Positions 24,761 through 47,055 of a stretch of 64,000 nt of DNA are shown here, piece by piece. Both the position numbers and the translations under genes were made by a program. Each line of letters begins with the position of its first letter. Positions within the stretch are counted from its first letter, which is position 1. The DNA lies in NCBI GenBank assembly GCA_025267735.1, contig CM046304.1:13888001-13952000 (forward strand). The letters are read 5' to 3'. The stretch comes from Mactra quadrangularis (lineage: Eukaryota > Mollusca > Bivalvia > Venerida > Mactridae). The notes beneath the pieces are model-generated. The model was not told the DNA's origin and did no database searches. It saw only the letters and a program-made list of their open reading frames with translations.

Positions 24761-25205
24761 CAGTGGCGTAGCAAGGTCTTTTTAATGTGTACGCAAAATT
24801 CTAGGGGTCAAGGGCATGCCCCGCCCCGAATTTGTTTTTCTGTAGATCATTTCAGGAGCATTTTTGGCAACTATTCAAAAAGGGTCTGTATAATTCATTC
24901 TGGACGCAAATATAGGAAGACAACATTCATACCAATTATCATTCAATTTTAACCAGCGTTTAAAGAATTATATAGACTGGAGTCAAAGACAAACAACGAA
25001 TTTTAAAATCGTAAATTCAACTCCCAAAAGGCATCGCAAGTCCCATTGAAACATAACTTGACATAAAGTTAGTAAAATAACGATCGAGCAATTTTGTTTC
25101 ACACCCCCCCCCCCAGGCGAAAGATTCTATTACATTTTTTTGGCGTTTGTATTTTTACGATTTTCAGGACCAACTGAACTCTGCGTACTGGTAGCTACGC
25201 GCCTG
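24761..25205. mobile_element. Degenerate relative of the 56,431 hAT MITE
   Basis: Begins CAGTGGCGTAGCAAGG and ends GGTAGCTACGCGCCTG, an imperfect inverted repeat. The interior 'tacgcaaaattctaggggtc' and 'gggcatgcccc' parallel the 56431 copy. No clear target duplication remains. It includes a poly-C run at about 25105-25116. Confidence 0.55.
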
Positions 25206-25559
25206 CCTACAATCAGTGTTGAATTTGTTTAGTCCAAGGGAAAGTAGTTGAATGTACTCAGAGAATTGCAAGTTTTGTACAGCAGATTTGTTATAGCATA
25301 ACATAATTACAAAATTAATGAATGGGAACACTTTAAGATAACTTGAAGTAAAATGCTGTTGTTTGTTACCATACTTGTCCGTTTTAAAAAGAATGGTTTT
25401 ACATGGCTCATCGTACTACTTTTTAATTGGTATAAACACAATCAATGTTGATAGTAGAGAAAGTGAGTTTAAAGTTTTGCTACAGAGACCTGTGCTTGTG
25501 TTGTTTAGTATTTCAAAATATCACATTTCAGTTAAAGTTTCTTGTTTGCTTTATTTCAG

Positions 25560-25659
25560 AATGATGTGATCAGAAGTATTCATCGAGCATATCAAATTGG
25601 TGAATGTAAAGTTATTGATCTCAGCAATAGAAGAATCAACGCGATGAATTTTATGTACA
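25560..25659 (+). other. Orphan exon-like segment, LRR N-cap-like
   Basis: A strong acceptor (tttgctttatttcag) is followed by 33 codons reading NDVIRSIHRAYQIGECKVID then LSNRRINAMNFMY, and a donor A|GTAGGT at 25660. The composition looks coding and 'CKVIDLSNRRI' resembles the first turn of a leucine-rich repeat. I found no partner exon on either side in 20-29.5 kb. It could be an isolated exon of a gene with very long introns, a captured exon fragment, or chance. No function is assigned. Confidence 0.3.
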
Positions 25660-25677
25660 GTAGGTCCATTTTTTTAG

Positions 25678-25788
25678 CAAGTCGTCTCGGACTTTATGTC
25701 CTTGAGATGATTGTCAAATTTCGTTTACTGTTATAATTTGGCCTTCTGATATTTAACAAGTCGTCTCGGACTCCTTGTCCTTGAGATG
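25678..25788. repeat. Two direct copies of a small hairpin
   Basis: 'caagtcgtctcggact' then 'gtccttgagatg' occurs at 25678-25709 and 25757-25788. Each copy can pair tctcggac with gtccttgaga. It follows the orphan exon-like segment. Confidence 0.6.
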
Positions 25789-26114
25789 TTTGTTGTCCAA
25801 GTAGATTTATTAAATTGTGTTGTTGTTTTATTATTCAAAAGAATTTAATACTTAACTAAAAAAATGGATACGAAATTTATTGGGTACTTATTGAAATGCA
25901 AGGATTTGTCGCTAAATATTTTGGAATTCGTCCCCTTTTTTTTGTACTAAATTTTTTCTCGGTTACGATAAGTTTGGGGACGAATCAATTTGTAAACATT
26001 TATACAAGTATAAGCATTTCCCAAAATCCTTGAAATCGCTGTTTAACCATGCATTCTCAGCGCATCAAACCGTCAAAGGTCTATTTATAGACATTGATCT
26101 AATATAGATCAATG

Positions 26115-26580
26115 AGAGCGATGCATTTGAGGTCACATGATGAAAAAATGGACGTCGAACAGTTAAAATAGGGGTGCGTGTATGAACTCGTCCACGCAAT
26201 GATTTGTCAGGTTATCTGTTTGTATAACCAGAACATACCATTATTAATGAATGAACTAGTACCAGTTTCAAGAAAGTTGCAATATAACTCTAGAAAATAT
26301 GCGTAGCTAATTATAAAATGTGATTTTCTTTTTAAAACTTGCATTTGTTGAAAAAATGCCATTCTATCTTTCCTACTTTGGGGCGAATCTAAATCAATGG
26401 TTTTACACATATGTACGACAGGTCGCGCTAATTCCTGGAATTCTATATATAGACTCAATGGCTTTACATCTTTACCAGGGCACGCTAATTCTTGTCTTCT
26501 ATAAACATTGATCTATATCACCCCTATTTTAACTGTTCGACGTCCATTTTTTCATCATGTGACCTCAAATGCATCGCTCT
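26115..26580. mobile_element. Element with perfect 62-bp inverted repeats
   Basis: 26115-26176 and 26519-26580 are exact reverse complements over all 62 bases, separated by 342 bp. Just outside and inside the arms lie related 'cattgatct'/'agatcaatg' motifs (26089-26113 and 26507-26517). The spacer holds two 'cgctaattc' segments about 60 bp apart. No coding potential seen. Confidence 0.75.
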
Positions 26581-27172
26581 GATTCGCTTACGGCAACCGG
26601 TGCCGACACAAAAATGCTCAAATCTATCACTGCCTAGTAATTCCATGGTCGCGGCGGTAAGACAGTTGGATTGGTAGACATTACTTTTGTTACCCGGGTT
26701 CGTACCTAAGTACATGTACCTCTATCCTATTATTTTTTTTACATCATGAAAACGTACAACTCGAAATCTCTGTGCAGCACAAAAAATAAAAATAGAATAT
26801 GCATATTAGCCTGATGTAGTGCTTAGTTATTGTTTCGATGTCATACACTAACCAATCTCGACCGTGTCTTATAAAAATGATTATTAAGTAAATGTACAAA
26901 ATGTATTTTGCAACATGAAGAAGGTGATTGATATGTACATAACTTTAGCACATTCGTTAGATAGTATTTTGATCTGATTTCGATCCAGTCTCTGCGTTTG
27001 AAGCCAATTGCATATTTATAAATGCATTATTATTAGGTACAACGTAAATTTCTGGATATAATAAAGAACAAAGAAAATGGAATAAATAGAAACTAAACAA
27101 AATCAATTTATAGTACAATAATCATGATATGATGCGTACAACTATGCATGAATTTAATAATATACTAAAAAT

Positions 27173-27255
27173 ATGGAGGCGATGAGGTTTGAACCACTGT
27201 CGTAAAATTATTGCATCGGGCATAATAATGTTTCCGACTAGTAACCCAATGCGCT
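27173..27255 (-). mobile_element. tRNA-like SINE head, degraded
   Basis: Reverse strand. 'tagcgcattgggttactag' (A-box-like) and 'gtggttcaaacctc' (B-box-like) at tRNA spacing; the central arm is broken. Confidence 0.45.
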
Positions 27256-27714
27256 ATTTTAAACAGTGAAATCGAATCGAATCGAAAAATTTTGAATTGT
27301 TTCACCTCTTATATCCAGAATCAATTTAGATATTACCGTTTAAAGATAGAATAATTTTTAAACACTCTCAAAAACTAGGTTTTTTTTGCTTGGGGTACAT
27401 GTATACAAAGCACTAAGGAAAATTTATTAAAATTTGAATATATAAAACTGCAGGATTTGAAAAAAAAATGTTGTTGTTTTTTTCATTTTTTGTCACAGCA
27501 TAATTTACGGTCTTTTCGAAAATCAAGGGTCGCGTTATTAAAATGCAAATAACTTCAGTTACGAACGGTAAACTTCCCTAAAATTCAACATTCAATGTCT
27601 TTAATAGTATAGATTCAAGAAACAATATCATAATAAGATTGTGGAAGGTCATCATTACAGTTCCAGAACCTTAACATTGAACTAATGGTCGTTCATGAAA
27701 GTTGGCACTGAAAA

Positions 27715-27840
27715 AAAAATTGAGACGACACCGTACACCAAAATTGTACAGAAGGACTCCACCGTACAGTTTTTGAGACTGCACCGTTCAAAAATGTGCG
27801 TTTTGACTACACCATACACCGGCGACTGCACTCACTTTGT
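27715..27840. repeat. Degenerate repeat of 'GACTGCACCGTACAC'
   Basis: Variants of gac(t/g)(g/c/a)(c/a)accgtaca occur about every 27-33 bases five times, and once more at 28215 beside the YY1-like site. Confidence 0.5.
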
Positions 27841-28200
27841 GTACACTCATAAAACGAACGTTTTTGTGGAAGGGAGATGATATTCCTCCAAAGTAAGGGG
27901 ACAGAGTAACTCGGTCGATCATTTTACGCTACTCTGTCAATCGATTTGAATCTAAGAGCTCAAATAAAGTCGGAATCAGGCTTAAAAGATTTTTTCTCGC
28001 TTCAAATTTCAAAATCATAGATCGACCAACTTTATGATTCATTTATAAGCTCTTGGGTGGATATCAAGCGAAAACAGGTTGTACATTATGCACCGGAATC
28101 TATGCCTGGTTGAATACAACTGATTATACAGCAATACATGTGGATTAAGTTAGAGAAATCGAGAAAATAAAATATGTTTACCTTTTCACCAGCGTTCGGT

Positions 28201-28241
28201 CCGCCATCTTGGTTGACTGCACCGTACACAGCTACACGACA
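28201..28241 (+). promoter_or_regulatory. Candidate DEF8 first-exon/promoter region
   Basis: CCGCCATCTTGG is a YY1-type element common just downstream of transcription starts. A donor-like ACA|GTGAGT ends at 28241. DEF8 needs an upstream non-coding exon, and this is a reasonable candidate 1.3 kb before its first coding exon. Unproven. Confidence 0.25.
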
Positions 28242-28244
28242 GTG

Positions 28245-29560
28245 AGTTTATATAATTTAAAAATCTGAGATGGTTAAAACATTAAAGAGATAGTAGATTT
28301 CCTGCAAAATTTCTATGGCCATAAACATAGTTTTGTAACTTAGGAAAGTTCTCATTTTATCCCCTCTTTCCAGGGAATTAGATATGTTATCCATGTCTCT
28401 GCCTCTTTACAGATTATTAGCCAATTACTGAACCATCGGGCCCTGGTTTATATACTTTCCATCGCCTAAAACAAATTTCTAACTATTGTCTTACATAATA
28501 ATAGTTTGATACAATCAACTGAAAATCAAATTTCGGAATCAAGAGCCAGGGAGCTTTCTTGACTAAAACGGGTGCAATATTTAACCTGGAAGAGAATCCC
28601 AACCCAAAATATATTAGGCTAAACTATTATTTTTGAATCCTATTTGCTAGTACATGTATAAGGGTTTTTTTAATTATTTCCCGAAACCAGAAGCACATGA
28701 CCCCTCATCTCTAAGTACATATACATCTACTAGTCAACTCTGTCAGTTCGTACAGTATGGCATAGGTTTAACAGAACGGGTTACACCGTTCTTAACTGTT
28801 GATAAGTAATGAGTCCAACAGAAACGAAACTACGTTTTAGACTGACGGAAATCATACGAAAATAGTAAGAATTTAATGTTATTTCACTTCTAATCGGTGC
28901 TAATCAATTAAGTTTGCTATCACATTTATCAGCTTACGAACATTTAATGATACATAGGCGGTTAATTCTCTTAAATCGAAGTGCAGTGTCTTCAAATGAC
29001 AGACAGAACCACCCCTTTGAAATCGGAGTTTTCGGACACTGTTTGTTTATGTTTACATTATTATGTTGTTAGTGGGGTTTTAGTGATTCCTTAATAACTT
29101 GAACATGTTCTTTCCTTATATAGTATTCGATTTTTTTGTTTGAATGATAGGATCCTCTATTCCATCATTGTATGCAGGAATGGCATTGTTATTGTGATTT
29201 TAAGTTCGGATATTTTAGATTTCAGACTAAGTTCACTAACAATTATTTTTTATTTTATTAACCCATTCCGATCAACAAAGTTAAGAGTGACATCCTTGGT
29301 TTAGAGAAGGGGAAAAATTTCGTTCCCTGCTTGACCCGTTAAATCACTGATTTATGATGTACACGCTCCAAGACCCTAATAATGTTGGTCAACAAACTAG
29401 TTAAGGATATTGATTTCACCAGAAGCAAGTAATTCTTTGCCTCTTGGCCCCAATGAGTTTTAATGCCCCAACAATTTTAACCAATAGACCCCTCATATTT
29501 ATTTTAATTCCATGACAAAAACATTATTTAAAAACACTAAGTTCTTATGTTATATTTCAG
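28245..29560. other. Upstream region / presumed 5' intron of DEF8
   Basis: No open frame of note. It ends with the acceptor before 29561, so transcription must enter from within or upstream of this stretch. Confidence 0.5.
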
Positions 29561-29575
29561 ATATGAGAGATAGCA
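29561..29575 (+). promoter_or_regulatory. DEF8 5' UTR end with overlapping upstream ATG
   Basis: The sequence before 29561 ends in a splice acceptor (tatatttcag). The exon then opens with ATATGAG: an ATG at 29563 in another frame reads 13 codons and stops at TGA, overlapping the DEF8 start. The main frame has TGA at 29564. The DEF8 ATG is followed at once by a second ATG, so initiation could use either. This is a candidate overlapping uORF that could damp translation; that role is inference. Confidence 0.5.
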
Positions 29576-41417
<11,842 letters not shown>

Positions 41418-43431
41418 TTGATATTATAATTTCATCATGAAACATTATTATTTTTGTATAAATTATGTATGTGAAGAGTTTTGTTTAAAGCTGTACAATT
41501 TGATACCATAGTATAACTCAATGGAAATTAAGCTTAAAAATATAGTGTCAATGATTTTGAATGTTTTTAGTATTTCGTAAAAAAGGTTTATTATGCTAAC
41601 ATATTAGGAACACCAACTGTCATAAACCACTAGACCTGTAAAGATTTGATACATAGAAATATATAGAATATATACAATGTATATACTTGTGATAAATAAG
41701 TCAGTATGAAAATTCATCTTCTTTATTGATTTTGTTCTGAAAAGTTACAATGCTATTTTATCAATATAAGTTAGTTTTTAGCTTAAATGAATATATTTCT
41801 GTACTTTTTTAATAGACTGTACTATTAAATGACCAGGTTTTAAAAAATGTATCTAAAGAGGAATAATTAAATGGCATGGAAATGACTTTCTAGTGAATTG
41901 TTGCAGCCATATAAACCAAAGATGAAGATCTATGTTAAAATGTGTTGCATAACGGATTAGGTTTTAGTTCAAATCACCAAGGACAGTGTGTTAGACAGTT
42001 CACTGTCATGGTAATAGGTATGATTGAACATTTCTCAATAAAAAGTATTGAGAAGTAAACATGTTTTTATGAAGTAGTTGTTTATATTATAAGTCATTGA
42101 CTCAGCATTGTTTCATAACGTGAGAAAGCAAATCTCTCAATCCATTAGTTTTTTTATGTTGATACTTAGCTTCTTTATGTGCCGTAAAGAAATTCCGTGA
42201 CTGTTGAAATTGCAAGATTTTTAGTAAAAACTTATCAAGTACATTGTATATTATGTACATATCAAATTGTTCAGCATACATTGATGTTTTTCTGTGATAT
42301 TAAATTATGCAATGTTTGGCAGATTTTCCATATGAACATTAAAAAGTCTTGCCAAATGATTTTTGTCTTAACTGTATCACAAAACCTATTGTCATAGGAG
42401 ATATTATATTTTATTAACCATTCATTTTAACCCTACTTGTATTTTTTTATCTTAGCTATGTTATGAGATTTAGTATATGAGTGTTTGAAGTATGGCTCTG
42501 TTGACTATAAGCCAGTTGTGTAGGGGTATAGTGCGTAAAGTTTGACTCCGATCTGACCTCTAACATTTGCATTTTATAATTATCTACCCTTATCCTGACG
42601 AAAATGAGTACCACGCCTATTCTATACTTTGGCAAGTAACATTTTCAAAATGAAAAATGAATTTACAGGGATTGAAAATAGAAGTATGTTTATGTGTTAA
42701 ATTTCAACACATAATCCTCTTGGCCACAGTTGAATCAAGCATCAATACTACATTTGTATTCAATGTAATGAGTCTTGAATAAATGTCAGGTCGTGGTCTA
42801 ACTTTATGCACTATAATGATAAATTTTATTCAACTGTCTTTGGTGCATCATTGACCCCGTATGTGTTAAGGTATAAGATTAGTACAGGTATTATTGGCCC
42901 TAGTCGGGAATATTTAAATTTCCTTTTCGCGATCCTACCGCTTAATGTATTTGAATTCATAGATTTAAATGCAGTACATTGTATAATTGTTTGTACAATT
43001 GGGGAAGAATTTTTCATTAAGACCCTTGTCTGTAGTTAAATGTGTTTATGAGAGCAGATTAATATTTGACTTATTGTTTACTAGTATCATGGATTAGGGG
43101 TATTCTGTTAATGTATGTTTGCTTGAATACTTTTAAAAAATGCTTGATTTTATATGTTTGTTTTATATTTTATATCCTTATTTTTTATATAGGGCGGAAT
43201 GCACAAACAGGTAGAGACATTAAATGGTGTGAGAGAGAAAGGCCTGGACCACTTTAGTCATTAGTATATCTTGCCTCTTGTTTCAGGGATCTAGCTACTT
43301 TTATATTTGTCACCCTCCAAACCTTTAAATGCTGTTTATATATATTTGTAATTTAAGAAGACAGAAACATTGTAAAACTAAATGTTTGTTTTTCATTGGT
43401 GAATGGTTTTTATTTGCTCGATTGAAAAACA
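41418..43431 (+). other. DEF8 3' UTR and downstream
   Basis: Non-coding after the TAA at 41415. Canonical AATAAA signals at 42037-42042 and 42778-42783 are candidates for the DEF8 poly(A) site. Confidence 0.5.
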
Positions 43432-43845
43432 GGTCCCAGTTTCATGAAAAAAACTCAACTTTGTACTCAAACTCAATTTTTTGTTTTGATCATTAATTTT
43501 GCTAATTTAATCAGTGTTAAAACAAATATAAGAACATTAGAAACTCCAAAAGTTGGTAAAAAGTCATTTTATACAAAAACTGAAGCTGACAAACATGTTT
43601 GAATAAGACTCAATTCTATTGTATTGACTTGAGTCTGTTAATGAAGTGTTGAGTTTAGTTTCAAATGAAATCTGGGCTTGTGGCATAAAGTTTATAATAA
43701 AACCTATGATGATTTATGTTATGACATTTTATATGTTTTTATTATTATGATCATCTAATAACAGCCATTCCAACTGAATTGACATGCTATTTAGAGACCA
43801 AAAACACTTGAGTTTGTACTTAAGTTTGTTTGTGAAACTGGGGCC
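43432..43845. mobile_element. MITE-like element with long imperfect inverted repeats, about 414 bp
   Basis: The left arm (ggtcccagtttcatg, then actcaactttgtactcaa) and the right arm (gagtttgtacttaagttt, then gtgaaactggggcc) are imperfect inverted copies over about 45 bases. An internal related arm lies near 43645-43675. The same left arm recurs at 20132-20170. Target duplication not evident. Confidence 0.6.
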
Positions 43846-43849
43846 AGGT

Positions 43850-44040
43850 CTCATGTTATGATGTATGTCTGTCCGTCTAGTGGTCTGCGGACAATTGCTT
43901 GTCTGGACAATAACTCAACAACAGCTGTACATAGGTTCACAAAATCTCTACTGTTGATAGCCCTTGTGTCAATGATGTAAATTATTGATTCAGAGGCATA
44001 TGGGTGTATAATGCCCTGCACAATGGAGCTCTTGTTAGAA
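43850..44040. repeat. Dispersed repeat fragment ('gtctgtccgtc' type)
   Basis: 'tatgtctgtccgtctagtgg', 'tctggacaataactcaacaa' and the tail 'caatggagctcttgtt' form a pattern I associate with bivalve interspersed repeats. No coding frame. Confidence 0.45.
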
Positions 44041-44691
44041 CTACATGTATTCCTAAAATTCAGAAGAACCTAAGATATGGTTATTGGCTGATGCATTGTG
44101 AAGGAATCACAACTTACAATGGTTATTAAGGGTCTTGCTATTGCAAAATAGTTTGACATTTTTTTTTTATTGACTATGGACTTAAAATGGCAGAAAAAAC
44201 TGATTAGGTACCAACAAAATGATTAAAACTTGGTGCTACTTTTACCTGTGATTATTATAGCAATATTATTTTTGCCTAAATACAATAAAATGATAAAAAA
44301 AGATTGTAACTTTGTTTTGTTTTCACTGATGTTTATTGCCTTGTTTTAACATATTTTCATTGCAGGCGATTTTTTTATTATAGAACGCTTCCATTTTGCA
44401 GAATAAAAGGTGAGCTTAAGGGAGTGCATGGGTGAAAGTTTTCAGGACTGATCCTGAAGTTCAGGATTTTTGGAACAGAGAAAGGGTTCTTTTCATATGG
44501 TAATGTGGCCTTAAAAACATGAAATTTGGAAATTTCAGGATTTTGAAAATGATGAACTTTCACCCATGGGAGTGTGAGTGAATTAGATCATTGCTGTGTT
44601 TGTAAGGTTCAAATAGACATCATACTTTGATAAACACTATTACTGTGAGAAGAAATGGTGAGCTTATTGTTATGGCCTTACGGGTAATTTC

Positions 44692-44975
44692 TTTTTTATA
44701 CTGGGTTAAACACCAAGAACACACAATGTAGGTGATAATGTGGAAGCCAGCTCACCTTACCTAGCTTTCCTGGTCCTTATCCTTTAACCGTACTCACCTA
44801 CCCTTCAACAAAGCCAGACACTTTTCCTTTTACACCTTATTGAAGGAGGAAAATTGACAAAAGTCAAACTTTCATGTAAGGGTACAGCGTCCCAGTATGG
44901 GATTCAAAACCAAACCCCCTTCATGACACTCAATTCAAAATCCCTGCGCACTATCAACTCTGCTACAGACCAAGG
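44692..44975 (-). mobile_element. tRNA-derived SINE, degraded copy
   Basis: Reverse strand. The A-box-like 'tagcagagttgatagtgcgc' is followed by the B-box-like 'ttttgaatccc', the body 'accaggaaagctaggtaagg' and the tail region 'ctgggtttaac'-like. Same family as 7561. It lies in the DEF8-MTPN intergenic region. Confidence 0.75.
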
Positions 44976-45230
44976 TAACTCTCCATCCTTATTAATTCAG
45001 TTATTACATGAGCAGAATATTGTTATGCCTCACGTAGAAGCCACTACCGATATATTAAGATATAGTCATGTACAGCAAACATGAAAACAGTCTTTCAACC
45101 AGGATAATTGAAATATAACATGTATTTAAGATAAAAAAGCATGTCAGACCATTTTGCTTCAATAAGCTGGGCAAAGTTTCAATTTCTTAAAAAAAGAAGT
45201 TATCTTTGAAGAGCTGGCTATATTTACATA

Positions 45231-45639
45231 CAGGGCTCGAATTTAAGCTCGCATACTTGCAAAGTGCGAGTGGATTTTGAAAATTGATAGTAACTTTTAT
45301 TCTAACAAGCAATTATTCAAGAGTTGAAATAGATGCAATAATATTACTGTCATAACTAATGTGGATTAAATCACTGTTGAAACATACAGATAGATCAATA
45401 GTATGAATTAAAGATTCACCATACAACAGGTTTGATGTTCTTTGTCTATCCCACAATAACACCCTTGTTCTATCCATAGTTAGATATGGTGCTATTTTGT
45501 TTATTGCATATATGAATAGTAAATACGTTTGCTAGTAAATATTTGAGTAAAATGCAAGTGATTTTTTCATTTTGCGAGTTGAAGTAAAATCTACTCGCTA
45601 AATTTTGCAAGTCCAATTTTTGGTTAAATTCGAGCCCTG
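45231..45639. mobile_element. hAT-type MITE, 409 bp
   Basis: The perfect 16-bp terminal inverted repeat CAGGGCTCGAATTTAA is present at both ends. The perfect 8-bp target duplication TTTACATA flanks it at 45223-45230 and 45640-45647. Inside, subterminal segments with GCGAG/CTCGC repeats are seen. No coding capacity. It lies in the DEF8-MTPN intergenic region. Confidence 0.92.
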
Positions 45640-46271
45640 TTTACATATTTGTTGCTTATTCAATAAATAACAAACATATATAGTTTAAAATTTAATTTCC
45701 TGAAATATATCTTTCCCATTAGGTGTTTGAACTCGTACCAGAAAAATGTCCTATTTTCTGAGCAGTTCATGGACAGTATAAGTCTTGATATAGTCTTTAA
45801 GAAACATTCTCTAAGAATTTGTGCTTATAATCACAGATCTTAAAGAAACATTGTATTTGTATTATAGTTTGAACAATGCTTATAAATACTGCTGTTTGTG
45901 ATCATAAGAGGCATGTTATTTTGTAAATTAAATAATCCATCAATAAACAAACTGTACATTCTATTATCTTGTAAAAACCAGACCATTAAAAGAAACCTTG
46001 CCTGTTATTTATATATCATGCAACTGCAAGAAAAATGATGGTTCTAAGGCTATAACTTTGATACCAATATCATGATTTTACTATAAAAATGTGTATGCAT
46101 ATATGTATGTTTAATATAGGCCTACATGTGTATGCGTGTTTATATTATATACATTGCTAGTTTGCAAACTTTCATACTATAATTCATATCATTGTCATCT
46201 GCCATTGTAGTTTACCATGTACATTATGTTCACATTATAAATTTTTGTACTTGTTATGGGCTGGAGGCCTG

Positions 46272-46301
46272 ATACAAAATAAACATGTTGTTGTTGTTGT
46301 A
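46272..46301 (+). repeat. Possible retroposon tail or polyadenylation region
   Basis: AAATAAAC followed by (TTG)n. It may be the 3' tail of a SINE/LINE remnant or a distal poly(A) signal for DEF8; the sequence alone cannot decide. Confidence 0.3.
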
Positions 46302-46785
46302 ACTTGACCTTCAGAACATAAACAAGCACTTGTCTTTCATAAAGTTCTCGTCAGTTGCTTGTCCCATATAACTGAGAGTCCACAAGATAAACCAATGAGA
46401 CAATGACTTAATCAACTGTCAGTCACATTTGTCTGATTATTAAGAAAGGGACATGGAACTCAACTGAACCGAGAAATAACAATGAACATAGGCATTTTTA
46501 TCATATTATTTTATTCAATACATGAATTAGTGTATTTATCTACAAAGTGTTATATAAATGGCATTATACATGTTTCGATAGTTTGAATTCGTTAACCTAT
46601 TCCTATGAATACATTATACATACATGGACTACAATATAAACTGACAAACATTCTAATTTTTTTGGTATAATGTAAAAATATGCACACAAATGATTGTGCA
46701 ATTGTCAAAAACAACTTTAGTTCTGGCTTCATTTTAATTACCCCTAATTTACTAAATATTTTTAAAAAAATATATATTTTAACAA

Positions 46786-47055
46786 GAAATGTAATGTGGA
46801 AACCACATTAAAGCCGGATTTAAAAACTTTAATGCAAAAATTACAAAGGGAAATAATCTATAATAAAGGCAGGTAGAGTTGTGGTTACTTTCTAATTCTG
46901 TTCATCACATGGTATGTCATCATTATATGAAGTTTCACAAAGATCTGACAGTAAATGGCAAAAATATATGGAAAAGAAAAACTACGAATTTGTTTACGAC
47001 ACCAGTCACCCGTGTTTCTCCAAACTATTGGCCGAATTTTTTCGTTGAAAAATCC
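46786..47055 (+). repeat. Dispersed repeat, inverted pair with 37965-38245
   Basis: 'aacaagaaatgtaatgtg', 'ccacattaaagccggattta', 'taataaaggcaggtagag', 'tctaattctgttca' and 'ggcaaaaatatatgg' parallel the DEF8-intron copy in opposite orientation. Confidence 0.7.

Noticed and set aside
26640..26715. tRNA-like segment with 'acccgggttcgtacc'
   Set aside because: Only the B-box-like part is convincing; the A box and stems are poor, so I did not list it as a feature.
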